Source of the DNA: UBA1127 sp965116355
GTDB taxonomy: Bacteria > Chloroflexota > Dehalococcoidia > Lucifugimonadales > UBA1127
Assembly (NCBI GenBank): GCA_965116355.1
Contig: OZ220679.1
Location: 2,480,001-2,544,000, forward strand
Direction: 5' to 3'
Length of the DNA: 64,000 bases
Under the pieces are notes generated by a model. The model made no database searches. It was given only the letters and a program-made list of their open reading frames with translations, and was not told the DNA's origin. How positions within the stretch are numbered: position 1 is the stretch's first letter; each line of letters begins with the position of its first letter. The position numbers and the translations under genes were made by a program. Below are positions 7,370 to 15,164 of the stretch, piece by piece.

Positions 7370-7548
7370 CCGCCGAGCTTGATACGCCTGAACTTGAAGT
7401 CTTTGTCCCAATTTGGCGACTTGCACCGAGGACAGACGCGCGGCCGCTTTTCCTTGAACACACGGGGAAGCCACTCGTGCCCGCACCGGCACCGGTACGC
7501 CCGAACCATCACGTCGAAGGTGCCTGGCTTGGGTTGCTGCTCGCTCAT
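7366..7548 (-). CDS. Small zinc-ribbon protein
   Basis: 60 residues with two metal-binding knuckles: YRCRCGHEW and RVCPRCKSPNW, a rubredoxin-like zinc ribbon, with a basic tail KFRRIKLGG. Similar small ribbons are often annotated as zinc-ribbon or FmdB-like regulatory proteins. It lies on the opposite strand to all other cargo and its end overlaps the end of the protease gene by four bases. The start at 7548 has AACGGGAG-like sequence upstream (GGGAATGAG across the start). Function unknown. Confidence 0.6.
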   Translation of the reverse strand: MSEQQPKPGTFDVMVRAYRCRCGHEWLPRVFKEKRPRVCPRCKSPNWDKDFKFRRIKLGG

Positions 7549-7579
7549 TCCCGTCTCCCCGCGACATCTTATAGAGCAA

Positions 7580-7631
7580 GTGTATACTATTGGTATTGAC
7601 CTTGCAAAGTCCAGTGTGTATACTATTGGTA
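7580..7631 (+). repeat. Two 16-bp direct repeats overlapping the transposase promoter
   Basis: GTGTATACTATTGGTA occurs at 7580-7595 and 7616-7631, 36 bases apart. The second copy contains the -10 box, so this is a likely operator, perhaps for autoregulation by the transposase. Confidence 0.65.
7596..7624 (+). promoter_or_regulatory. Sigma-70-type promoter of the transposase gene
   Basis: TTGACC (7596-7601), 17-base spacer, TATACT (7619-7624). Transcription would start near 7631, followed by CTGGAG (7641-7646) and ATG 7655. Confidence 0.7.
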
Positions 7632-7654
7632 ATCACTTTACTGGAGATACACAT

Positions 7655-8980
7655 ATGGACGACCTTATCAGGACTGCCCTCACCGCCGCCGATCCCGACG
7701 ACGGCCAGCAGGGGCGTCAGATGCGCGGGTTGGCTATCGCGGCCCTCGCGCCCATCCGTGAGGACAAGTTCGGCTGGCGGGTCCCCTCGCAGTCACAGGG
7801 AGGAAGCTACCTCGTCAGCCTAGAAGATGGGCCGTATTGCACGTGCCCGGACTTCGACACAACCGGCGAGCCGTGCAAGCACGTCTACGCCGTCATGGTG
7901 GCGCTCCAGCGCGGGGAGCGGCTGGACGACCCTGATAGTCTTCCCGCTGGCATGGGCAGGGCTCAGTATGGCCAACCTTGGACAGCTTACACGGACGCGC
8001 AGACCCACGAGGGTGATCTGTTTCCCAAGTTGCTGCGGGCGCTGTGCGACACCATAGAGACACCGCCGCAGACCTGCGGCCGCCCCACGTTGTCGCTGGC
8101 CGATATGGTTTACGCTTGCGGGTTGAAGGTCTACGGCACACTATCGACCCGCCGCTCCATGTCCACAGTCCGCAGCGCCGAGGCCGACGGCCAGATGGAC
8201 CACGTTCCCCATTTCACCACCATTGCACGGTATCTCCGCAAGCAGGAACTGACGCCGCTGCTGCGCGCCCTCATTGTGGAGTCCGCCCTGCCCCTGAGCG
8301 GCATCGAGCAGGACTTTGCGCTGGACTCGTCCGGCTTTGCGAGCACGGCCTACAATCGCTGGTTCGATCACAAGTGGGGCAACGCGAAGCGGGAGGTCCA
8401 GTGGGTGAAGCTGCACATCTGCTGTGGCGTCCAGACCAACATCGTTACAGTCGCGGACGCGACCAACAATATGTCGGCGGACTCGCCCTACCTGCCCAGT
8501 TTCGTCCGCACCACCGCAGAGCACTTTAACGTCCGCGAGGTCTCCGCCGACGCAGCCTACTCCAGTTGGGCGAACGCAACGGCTATCGAGGCAGTGGGTG
8601 CCACCCCGTTCATCGCATTTAAGAAGGGCGCGGTGGCGGAGCGTATCCATAGGGGCAAGCCAGGCGCGAAGGGTAAGGTCCAGTCGAACCCGGCGTGGAA
8701 GCGGATGTTTCACCACTTTTCGCTCCGGGAGGCGGACTTTCTGGCCCACTACCACCGGAGAAGCAACGTGGAGACCTGCTTCCACATGATCAAGAGCAAG
8801 TTCAGGGACGTGGTCCGTGCCAAGGACCTGACAGGGCAGGTCAACGAGGTTCTACTGAAGGTGTTGTGCCACAACCTCAGTGTGCTCATACGGGCCATGT
8901 ACAACCTCGGCATCGAGCCGGACTTTGAGGCGGGTATTGCTACAGATTCACTAGATGTAGCGCAACCCGCCGACAATTAG
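7655..8980 (+). CDS. SWIM zinc-finger DDE transposase (IS4/IS5 superfamily)
   Basis: 441 residues from ATG 7655; the longer open frame upstream crosses the promoter, so it is not coding. A SWIM finger comes first (YCTCPDFDTTGEPCKHV, residues about 61-77, CxCxnCxH) and is presumably DNA-binding. The RNase H-like catalytic core follows: Asp in FALDSSGFAS (224), Asp in VSADAAYSS (299) and Glu in RRSNVETCFHMIKSKF (373), matching the DDE_Tnp_1 arrangement and its YREK-like final motif. It appears intact. It ends 18 bases before the right terminal repeat, as transposases commonly do. The 10-bp target duplication argues for IS4-like chemistry. Confidence 0.9.
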   Translation: MDDLIRTALTAADPDDGQQGRQMRGLAIAALAPIREDKFGWRVPSQSQGGSYLVSLEDGPYCTCPDFDTTGEPCKHVYAVMVALQRGERLDDPDSLPAGMGRAQYGQPWTAYTDAQTHEGDLFPKLLRALCDTIETPPQTCGRPTLSLADMVYACGLKVYGTLSTRRSMSTVRSAEADGQMDHVPHFTTIARYLRKQELTPLLRALIVESALPLSGIEQDFALDSSGFASTAYNRWFDHKWGNAKREVQWVKLHICCGVQTNIVTVADATNNMSADSPYLPSFVRTTAEHFNVREVSADAAYSSWANATAIEAVGATPFIAFKKGAVAERIHRGKPGAKGKVQSNPAWKRMFHHFSLREADFLAHYHRRSNVETCFHMIKSKFRDVVRAKDLTGQVNEVLLKVLCHNLSVLIRAMYNLGIEPDFEAGIATDSLDVAQPADN

Positions 8981-8998
8981 GACTTTCGCTACAAAGCC
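8951..8998. repeat. Right terminal inverted repeat and subterminal repeat
   Basis: On the minus strand the end reads GGCTTTGTAGCGAAAG from 8998 inward, matching the left end for its first ten bases. The TGTAGCGCAAC motif at 8956-8966 lies within the transposase stop region in the plus orientation. Confidence 0.8.
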
Positions 8999-9008
8999 AG
9001 GGTACCGT
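8999..9008. repeat. Target-site duplication, right copy
   Basis: AGGGTACCGT, identical to 4141-4150. Confidence 0.9.
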
Positions 9009-9705
9009 GGAGACGATCTCGGGGACCGGGCAGGCCGCTATGAACTTTATGCCGCCAAGCCCGGCGGAGGGCATGCCATTGCGCTCGCCGTGGGACGTGA
9101 CCGTGCTCAACGGCACGCTGTACATCGCGATGGCGGGAACGCACCAGCTCTGGTCGCTCGACCTGGCGAGCGGAAACATCGGCCCGTTCGCGGGCAGCGG
9201 CCGCGAGGCACTGAGCGACGGCCCGTTGAAACAGGCATGCCTCGCCCAGCCGACGGGCATAGACCACGACGGCGAGGGCCGACTGTACTTCGCGGACAGC
9301 GAGACCAGCGCGGTGCGGACCGCGAGCGCAGACCCCGGCGGTAGCGTGGAGACGCTCGTGGGCATCGACCTCTTCGACTTCGGCGACCGTGACGGCGTCG
9401 GGGCGCGGGTGCTGCTGCAGCACGTGCAGGGCGTGTGCTACGGGGGCGGCGTGCTCTACATCGCGGACACATACAACAGCAAGATCAAGTGCGTCGACCC
9501 GCAAACGAAGGAGACAACGACGCTGTTCGGCGGAACGGAGCCGGGCCTGCGGAACGGCGCGTGGGGCGACGCCCGGCTGAACGAGCCGTCGGGGGTCGAC
9601 TGCGCGAACGGCCGGCTGTACATCGCGGACACGAACAACCACGCGGTCCGCGTGGCGGACCTCGGCACGGGAGAGGTCACAATGCTGGAATTGCGGGGAT
9701 TGTAA
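9009..9705 (+). pseudogene. Thioredoxin-like/NHL-repeat protein, 3' part
   Basis: Continuation of the gene that begins at 3354. The frame opens immediately after the duplicated target and encodes further NHL repeats of the beta-propeller: GSGREALSDGPLKQACLAQPTGI, LYFADSETSAVR, LYIADTYNSKIKCV and LYIADTNNHAVRVADL. It ends with TAA-type stop at 9703-9705. The repeats agree with the NHLRC2 plan of an N-terminal thioredoxin domain followed by a propeller. There is no ribosome site of its own, so this half is probably not translated in the present state. Confidence 0.8.
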
Positions 9706-9724
9706 GGAATATATGCATAACCCC

Positions 9725-9753
9725 TTGTAAAAAATGAAAACGCATTGTATATT
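9725..9753 (+). promoter_or_regulatory. Promoter of the vapBC pair
   Basis: TTGTAA (9725-9730), 17-base spacer, TATATT (9748-9753), in an AT-rich gap. Confidence 0.55.
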
Positions 9754-9780
9754 CTGTCATGTAAGGGTCAAAGAACATTG

Positions 9781-9793
9781 TCATTGCCAATGA
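9781..9793. promoter_or_regulatory. Palindromic candidate operator
   Basis: TCATTG-C-CAATGA lies between the promoter and the antitoxin start, where AbrB-fold antitoxins usually bind their own control region. Confidence 0.45.
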
Positions 9794-9808
9794 AACAGGA
9801 GGGCGCTC

Positions 9809-10042
9809 ATGCTGGAATCCGCCATCACCTCCAAAGGCCAGACCACCCTGCCGAAGGGCGTCAGGGACGCGCTAGCCCTAGAGTCTGGAGACAAAGTGCG
9901 TTACGCCATTGTGGACAATGGCGTGCTCATACTCCCCGTCCGCTCTATCAAAAGGCTGTACGGAGCACTGCCGTATGACGGCCCGCCCGTCACCCTGGAA
10001 GAAATGGACGAGGCCATCGCAGCCGGGGCGGCGGGCAGGTGA
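9809..10042 (+). CDS. vapB: AbrB/MazE-fold antitoxin (VapB)
   Basis: 77 residues beginning LESAITSKGQTTLPKGVRDAL, the swapped-hairpin SpoVT/AbrB DNA-binding fold, with the GDKVRYAIVDNGVLIL strand pair after it. The acidic C-terminal tail (TLEEMDEAIAAG) is the usual toxin-neutralising segment. Start ATG 9809 follows CAGGAGG. Its stop overlaps the toxin's GTG start by three bases, which couples translation. Immediately downstream of the transposon-interrupted gene. Confidence 0.85.
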   Translation: MLESAITSKGQTTLPKGVRDALALESGDKVRYAIVDNGVLILPVRSIKRLYGALPYDGPPVTLEEMDEAIAAGAAGR

Positions 10043-10437
10043 TCAGCCTGGACACCAACGTGCTCATACGCTATCTCGTGCGGGACGACGCCGAACAGGC
10101 GGAAGCAGCTCGGGACCTGCTGGAGGGCCTGACTGAAGACCACCAGGGTTTCATATGCCGGGAAGTCACCACCGAGATGGTGTGGGTGCTTGAACGATCA
10201 TACCGGTTCACCCGGGAGCAAATTGCGGACGTTCTTCTTGAGATGCTCGCCACGGATGGCCTTGCCTTTGAGAACGACAGGGACCTCACGCATGCCGTCG
10301 AAAGCTACCGCCTGGGCGGGGCCGACTTTGCAGACCAAGTGATCCTGTCAGCGGCCAACCGCAACGGGGCCATGCCGCTCTACACATTCGACCGCAAGTT
10401 CTCCCGCATGTACGGGACGATCCTTCTGGAGAGCTAG
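10039..10437 (+). CDS. vapC: PIN-domain ribonuclease toxin (VapC)
   Basis: 132 residues with the PIN acidic residues: Asp in SLDTNVLIRYLVRDD (4), Glu in REVTTEMVWVLE (about 43), Asp in GADFADQVILSAA (about 98) and Asp in TFDRKF (about 117). PIN toxins cleave tRNA or rRNA when freed from the antitoxin. Starts at GTG 10039 overlapping vapB. It appears complete. Confidence 0.85.
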   Translation: MISLDTNVLIRYLVRDDAEQAEAARDLLEGLTEDHQGFICREVTTEMVWVLERSYRFTREQIADVLLEMLATDGLAFENDRDLTHAVESYRLGGADFADQVILSAANRNGAMPLYTFDRKFSRMYGTILLES

Positions 10438-10463
10438 GCAACTGCACCCGGCCAGCCCCGTCG

Positions 10464-10492
10464 TTGACACTCCCAAGCTTGCTGGCTACCAT
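10464..10492 (+). promoter_or_regulatory. Promoter of the IscA-like gene
   Basis: TTGACA (10464-10469), 17-base spacer, TACCAT (10487-10492). Confidence 0.6.
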
Positions 10493-10533
10493 ACAGATAC
10501 TGCATCAGGTTGGTCATGTTTGGAGGAGGAGAA

Positions 10534-10884
10534 ATGCCGGACGCGGTAACTCCACTGACTATCCACATTACGGAGCGCGCTGCCAAGAAGGTCGCATACT
10601 TCGCTGAGAAAGAAGCGAAAGGCGACGAGTTTGGGCTGCGGGTCGGCGTGAAGGGTGGCGGGTGCTCCGGTCTCACTTACACCCTCTCGGTCGAGCCCGG
10701 CCCGCACGACGACGACAAGGTCATCGAAGACCAGGGCATCCGGTTGTTCGTGCCCAAGAAGAGCTTCGTCTTCCTGGCCGGCACGGAGCTGGACTTCTCG
10801 GACGGGCTGAACGGCAAAGGGTTTACCTTCAGCAACCCCAACGCCAAGAGCACCTGCGGCTGCGGGACCAGCTTCTCCGTCTAG
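10534..10884 (+). CDS. HesB/IscA-type iron-sulfur carrier protein
   Basis: 116 residues from ATG 10534, which follows GGAGGAGGAG. The three conserved cysteines are present: GGGCSGLTY in the middle and STCGCGTSF at the C-terminus; these bind iron or a [2Fe-2S]/[4Fe-4S] cluster for transfer to apoproteins in the cytoplasm. The domain TIHITERAAKKVAYFAEKE is the usual N-terminal helix. It has its own promoter and terminator. The YgfZ-like gene just downstream acts in the same process. Confidence 0.9.
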   Translation: MPDAVTPLTIHITERAAKKVAYFAEKEAKGDEFGLRVGVKGGGCSGLTYTLSVEPGPHDDDKVIEDQGIRLFVPKKSFVFLAGTELDFSDGLNGKGFTFSNPNAKSTCGCGTSFSV

Positions 10885-10902
10885 CGCACACACGACTCGA
10901 GC

Positions 10903-10940
10903 AAGGCCGCCAGTCCGCGCTCCGCTGGACGGCGGCCTTT
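10903..10940 (+). terminator. Rho-independent terminator after the IscA-like gene
   Basis: AAGGCCGCCAGTCC pairs with GGACGGCGGCCTT with one bulged A, followed by TTTG. Confidence 0.7.
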
Positions 10941-10960
10941 GTATATGCCAAGGAGAGGGA

Positions 10961-12037
10961 ATGCGGCCTACGCCACTCCATGAAGCACAGGAAAAGATCG
11001 GGGCGCGGTTTGCAGACGTGGCCGGGTGGGCCGTTGCGAGTCGTTTCGGCGACGCGAGGGCCGAGTACGAGGCGGCACGCACCGGCACGGCCATCGTCGA
11101 CGCCTCACACCGCGGACGCATCGTCGCGCGGGGCAAGGACACTCTCGACCTGCTGAACCGGCTGAGCACGAACCTCGTCGACCCACTGCCGGAGGGCGCG
11201 GGACAGACCACCGCCATCACAACCGGCAAGGGGCGCGTCCATGACTGGATAACCGTGTTGCCATGGGGCGAGGACTTCCTGCTGCTCACCTCGCCGGAGC
11301 GCCGGACGGAAGTTGCCGAATGGATTGACATGTTCACCTTCGAGGAGGACACGACGCTGGACGACGTCACGGAGTCGACGGCGATGGTGGCGATTCTGGG
11401 CCCCTCCGCCGAATCGGTGGTGACGGAGCTGCTCGACGTACAGGTTGCCCAGCAGGCGCTAGGGTGCGCTATCGTTGCGTGGCAGGGCGGAGAGGCGCTC
11501 GTCGTGCGGACCCAGTTAGCTGGGCAGCCCGGCTTCGACATCATCGTGCGGGCCGAGGCGGCGGAGGCGATGTGGGACGCAGCCATCGGCCTCGGCGCGA
11601 CGCCGGTTGGACGGCAGGCGTTGGAGGCGCTGCGTATCGAGGCCCGCGTGCCACGATGGGGCGCGGAGTTTACGGACGACAACAACCCGCTGGAGGCGGG
11701 GCTGCTCGGAGAGGTCTCGTGGACCAAAGGGTGCTACACAGGGCAGGAGGTTGTAGCGCGGCTGTACAATTACCACCGGATACAACGTTTCATGGTGGCC
11801 ATCGAGGTGCCCGCGGACTCGGACATAATGGCGGGCGCGGTTTTGATGGCCGACGGCGTGTCCGTGGGGCGAGTGACGAGTGTGTCGCCAATCGCACACG
11901 ATGGCGTCCAGGCGGCGCTGGCGTCGATCCGCTCTGGGCACGCGGCAGTAGGGGCTACGCTCCACGTCGGGGAGAGCGGCCCGCCGGTCTCGATCACGTG
12001 GGCCCCGGAGGAAGCGCAACAGGGCGCAGCGGCTTAG
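10961..12037 (+). CDS. YgfZ/GcvT-like folate-binding protein (Fe-S cluster maturation)
   Basis: 358 residues homologous to the aminomethyltransferase fold: DASHRGRIVARGKDTLDLLNRLSTN near the N-terminus and the YgfZ signature KGCYTGQE near residue 260. True GcvT proteins lack that cysteine motif, so this is the YgfZ/COG0354 branch, which uses tetrahydrofolate to help assemble or repair Fe-S clusters. The true GcvT is encoded at 20235. Its position right after an IscA-type carrier supports the Fe-S role. Confidence 0.85.
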   Translation: MRPTPLHEAQEKIGARFADVAGWAVASRFGDARAEYEAARTGTAIVDASHRGRIVARGKDTLDLLNRLSTNLVDPLPEGAGQTTAITTGKGRVHDWITVLPWGEDFLLLTSPERRTEVAEWIDMFTFEEDTTLDDVTESTAMVAILGPSAESVVTELLDVQVAQQALGCAIVAWQGGEALVVRTQLAGQPGFDIIVRAEAAEAMWDAAIGLGATPVGRQALEALRIEARVPRWGAEFTDDNNPLEAGLLGEVSWTKGCYTGQEVVARLYNYHRIQRFMVAIEVPADSDIMAGAVLMADGVSVGRVTSVSPIAHDGVQAALASIRSGHAAVGATLHVGESGPPVSITWAPEEAQQGAAA

Positions 12038-12063
12038 CTTCGACATGAGTATTGGAGGCTGAC

Positions 12064-14391
12064 ATGGCAACCAACGGCAGCGGCAACGGGAACTACTCCA
12101 ACGGCTACAGCGTTGTGGGGACCCGGCCCATCCGCCACGACGGCGTCGACAAGGTCACGGGCAACGCGCGGTTCAGCGCGGACGTGAACCTGCCGGGCAT
12201 GCTGTACGGCAAGGTGCTGCGCAGCCCGCACAGTCATGCCGTCATCAGATCCATCGACACGAGCCGCGCCGAGGCGTACCCCGGCGTCCGCGCAGTGATG
12301 ACGGCGAAAGACCTGCCGCAGCTCTCCGGCCTGGTCGAGGACCTGGTTGAGGGGTCGCTGCACAACTTCCGCTTCCTTAGCAACAACGTGATGGCGCTGG
12401 ACAAGGCGCTCTACAAGGGCCACGCTATCGCAGCCGTGGCAGCCACGACTTCCGCCGCGGCCGAACAGGCACTCGAGCTCATTGACGTCGACTATGAGGT
12501 CTTGCCGTCAGTGACCGACGCGCGGGAGGCTCTTAAGCCGGGCGCGCCCATCCTGCACCCGCGGCTGATGACCATGGAAACCGCCTACGTCCGCGCCGGG
12601 GGCTATCGAGCGGAGGGCGAGGACGGACAGGAGACGAACCTCGCCAACAGGTTCGAGTTCAGCATGGGCGACCTGGAGCAGGGCTTCGCGGAGGCGGATG
12701 CGATTGTCGAGCGCGAGGTGCACACGTCGCCGGTCCACCAAGGCTACATCGAGCCGCACGCGGCGACCGCGCACTGGGGGCCGGACGGCAAGCTGACCAT
12801 CTGGTCCAGCAGCCAGGGGCAGTTCATGGTGCGCGAGCAGACCTCACGGCTGCTGAACATCCCCATATCCACCGTCAAGGCTATCCCCATGGAGATTGGC
12901 GGCGGTTTTGGCGGCAAGCTACTGGTTTACCTGGAGCCCGTCGCCGCAGTCCTGTCGCGGAAGGCGGGGCACCCGGTCAAGCTGCAGATGAACCGCACCG
13001 AAGTGCTGGAGGCGACGGGGCCCACCGCAGGGGCGCACATCCGCGTGAAGATGGGCGCGACACGCGACGGCAAGATCACGGCCGCCGAGGGCCGTCTTGT
13101 GTACGAGGCGGGCGCGTTCCCGGGCTCGCCGGTGTCCGGCGGGTGCCAGTGCATGTTCTCGCCCTACGTCATCCCGAACGGCTACATCGAGGGGATCGAC
13201 GTGGTGGTGAACCGGCCGAAGAGCGCCGCGTACCGGGCACCCGGCGTGCCGGCCGCCGCGTTTGCCGTCGAGACCGTCGTGGACGAGCTCTGCGAAAAGA
13301 TCGGCATGGACCCGCTGCAGTTCCGGCTTATCAACGCGGCGCGCGAAGGTGAGCGCCGGTTGACCGGACCCGCTTTCGGCAGCGTGGGGATGACCGAGAC
13401 CGTCGAGGCAGTTCAGGCAAGCGACCACTACCGCTCGACGCTGGACGGCAAGTGGCGCGGGCGCGGCGTCGCCGCGGGCTTCTGGGGCAACGGCACTGGC
13501 CCGTCGACGGCCATCGCCGCCGTCAACCCGGACGGCACGGTGAGCCTCGTCGAAGGGTCACCGGACATCGGGGGGACGCGGGCATCGGCGGCGATGCACC
13601 TCGCCGAGCAGCTTGGCATTCCGGCGGAGGACGTGAAGCCAACGGTGGCAGACACGGACTCCATCGGCTACACGTCGAACACGGGCGGCAGCTCCGTCAC
13701 CTTCAAGACGGGCTGGGCGTGCTACACGGCTGCCGAGGACATCAAGCAGCAGATGATCGCCCGAGCCGCCAAGATGTGGGACGTCAGCGAGAACGGCGTA
13801 GTCTACGAGGGTGGCATGGTCAAGCACCGCTCGGACAGCGCGCTGACGAGGTCGTTCAAGGAGATGGCGGCGCAGCTCAACGCGACGGGCGGCCCCATCA
13901 CGGGCAAAGCGTCGGTGAACCCGCGAGGGCAGGGCGCGACCTTTGCCGTGCACGTCGTCGACGTCGAGGTTGACCCGGAGACGGGCAAGGTGGAGGTGCT
14001 GCGGTACACGGCGGCGCAGGACGTGGGACAGCCCATTCATCCCAGCTATGTCGAGGGGCAGATCCAGGGCGGCGTCGTGCAGGGCATCGGCTGGGCGCTG
14101 AACGAGGAGTACTACCTGGACGCCGAGGGGAGAATGGTCAACTCCAGCTTCCTGGACTACCGGATGCCCATCGCGCTGGACGTGCCGCTGGTGGAGACGC
14201 TGCTGGTGACCGTTCCGAGCCCGGGCCACCCGTACGGCGCGCGCGGCGTCGGCGAGGTGCCCATCGTGCCGCCGCCTGCCGCTGTGGCAAACGCCGTTTA
14301 CCACGCAACCGGCGTTCGGATGATGGACCTGCCGATGTCGCCGGTGAGGGTGCAGAAGGCCATTGCGGAGAGCGGTGCGGCGGTGGGTTAG
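12064..14391 (+). CDS. Xanthine dehydrogenase/CO dehydrogenase-family molybdopterin-binding large subunit
   Basis: 775 residues from ATG 12064 (GGAGG 6 bases upstream). N-terminal a/b hammerhead domain (RPIRHDGVDKVTGNARFSAD), then the molybdopterin domain with EIGGGFGGKLLVYLE (about 280-294), YRAPGVPAAAFAVE and a C-terminal GARGVGEVPIVPPPAAVANA typical of the family. The AYxCSFR loop of true CO dehydrogenases is absent (KSAAYRAPG instead), so an aldehyde, purine or other heterocycle hydroxylase is more likely. No FAD or [2Fe-2S] subunit gene adjoins it, which is unusual. Confidence 0.88.
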   Translation: MATNGSGNGNYSNGYSVVGTRPIRHDGVDKVTGNARFSADVNLPGMLYGKVLRSPHSHAVIRSIDTSRAEAYPGVRAVMTAKDLPQLSGLVEDLVEGSLHNFRFLSNNVMALDKALYKGHAIAAVAATTSAAAEQALELIDVDYEVLPSVTDAREALKPGAPILHPRLMTMETAYVRAGGYRAEGEDGQETNLANRFEFSMGDLEQGFAEADAIVEREVHTSPVHQGYIEPHAATAHWGPDGKLTIWSSSQGQFMVREQTSRLLNIPISTVKAIPMEIGGGFGGKLLVYLEPVAAVLSRKAGHPVKLQMNRTEVLEATGPTAGAHIRVKMGATRDGKITAAEGRLVYEAGAFPGSPVSGGCQCMFSPYVIPNGYIEGIDVVVNRPKSAAYRAPGVPAAAFAVETVVDELCEKIGMDPLQFRLINAAREGERRLTGPAFGSVGMTETVEAVQASDHYRSTLDGKWRGRGVAAGFWGNGTGPSTAIAAVNPDGTVSLVEGSPDIGGTRASAAMHLAEQLGIPAEDVKPTVADTDSIGYTSNTGGSSVTFKTGWACYTAAEDIKQQMIARAAKMWDVSENGVVYEGGMVKHRSDSALTRSFKEMAAQLNATGGPITGKASVNPRGQGATFAVHVVDVEVDPETGKVEVLRYTAAQDVGQPIHPSYVEGQIQGGVVQGIGWALNEEYYLDAEGRMVNSSFLDYRMPIALDVPLVETLLVTVPSPGHPYGARGVGEVPIVPPPAAVANAVYHATGVRMMDLPMSPVRVQKAIAESGAAVG

Positions 14392-15158
14392 AGCGCGAGG
14401 GACATCCCGCCGTCTACTACGAGCACCTGGCCGCGTATCATCGCGGCGGCGTCGCTGCAGAGGAAGGCTACTGCCTTGGCGAGATCCTCGGCTGTGAGGA
14501 GCTCACCGCCAGGGGTCTTGGAGCGGGCTGTGGCTAGCATTTCGTCGCGGTTGGGAAAGTGCTCCAGGGCGTCGGTCTGCACGTAACCGCCTGAGACCGC
14601 ATTTACCGAGATGCCGAGCGGCGCAAGCTCGACGGCCATGTAGCGGGTCAGCGCTTCGAGGGCTGCCTTCGACACCCCCACGGAGGTGTAGTTCGCGAAG
14701 ACCCGGCTGGCGCCCAGGCTGCTGATGTTCACCACGCGGCTGCCCTCCTTCATCAAGGGGACGGCCTCCTTCGTGCACAGCCATGGGGCCTTGGAGTTGA
14801 TGTTCAGCGTCCAGTCCCAGTGCTTCTCCTCGAGCTCGAGGCCCGGCCGGTTCACGCCCGACGCGGCGTTGTTGACGAGGATGTCGAGGCGGCCAAAGCG
14901 GTCGCGGACGGCATCGAACAGCTTGCGGACCTGCTCGGACTCGGCGAGATGCGCGGCGACACGGAGGCACTGCACGCCGAGGGCTTCGATTTCCTGCTGG
15001 GCTGCGCGGGCCTCGGCGTGGTTGCGGAAGTAGTTGACGACGACGTCCGCACCAAGGGTAGCGAGCTCGCGGGCGATGGCCCGTCCGATGCCGCGCGACG
15101 CGCCTGTGACGAGCGCCACGCGACCTGCGAAGGGCTTGCCGCCGTCGGGAGTTGCCAT
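14388..15158 (-). CDS. fabL: Enoyl-[acyl-carrier-protein] reductase, FabL type
   Basis: 256-residue short-chain dehydrogenase with NADP signature TGASRGIGRAIA (19-30) and NNAAS. The active site region FANYTSVGVSKAALEALTRY and the following SVNAVSGGYVQTDALEHFPNRDE match the FabL (enoyl-ACP reductase III) pattern rather than FabG: the Tyr stands seven residues before Lys. C-terminal MIRGQVLVVDGGMSL also fits FabL. It is six bases downstream of fabG, which follows plsX, so a fatty-acid elongation role is well supported. It overlaps the convergent molybdopterin gene by four bases. Confidence 0.82.
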   Translation of the reverse strand: MATPDGGKPFAGRVALVTGASRGIGRAIARELATLGADVVVNYFRNHAEARAAQQEIEALGVQCLRVAAHLAESEQVRKLFDAVRDRFGRLDILVNNAASGVNRPGLELEEKHWDWTLNINSKAPWLCTKEAVPLMKEGSRVVNISSLGASRVFANYTSVGVSKAALEALTRYMAVELAPLGISVNAVSGGYVQTDALEHFPNRDEMLATARSKTPGGELLTAEDLAKAVAFLCSDAAAMIRGQVLVVDGGMSLAL

Positions 15159-15164
15159 ACGCGC

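Larger units (their letters stand above)
4151..8998. mobile_element. 4.85-kb transposon with methyltransferase-HNH cargo and SWIM-finger DDE transposase
   Basis: The element starts GGCTTTGTAG and ends CTACAAAGCC, a perfect 10-bp terminal inverted repeat, and is flanked by the 10-bp duplication AGGGTACCGT. Removing it with one copy of the duplication rejoins the NHL-repeat gene in frame (DLVKGTV to ETISGTG), which fixes the boundaries to within a base or two. Cargo from left to right: hairpin-rich left end, membrane protein, methyltransferase-HNH fusion, 90-residue protein, retropepsin-like protease, zinc-ribbon protein on the opposite strand, transposase last. TGTAG-containing subterminal repeats lie at both ends and are likely transposase sites. 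Cargo codon use and base composition are slightly less GC-rich than the host genes. Confidence 0.88.

Noticed and set aside
7379..7654. Transposase start at 7379
   Set aside because: The segment crosses the transposase promoter and is antisense to the zinc-ribbon gene.
12052..12063. TTG 12052 as the start of the molybdopterin subunit
   Set aside because: GGAGG at 12054-12058 lies inside that extension and is correctly spaced for ATG 12064.
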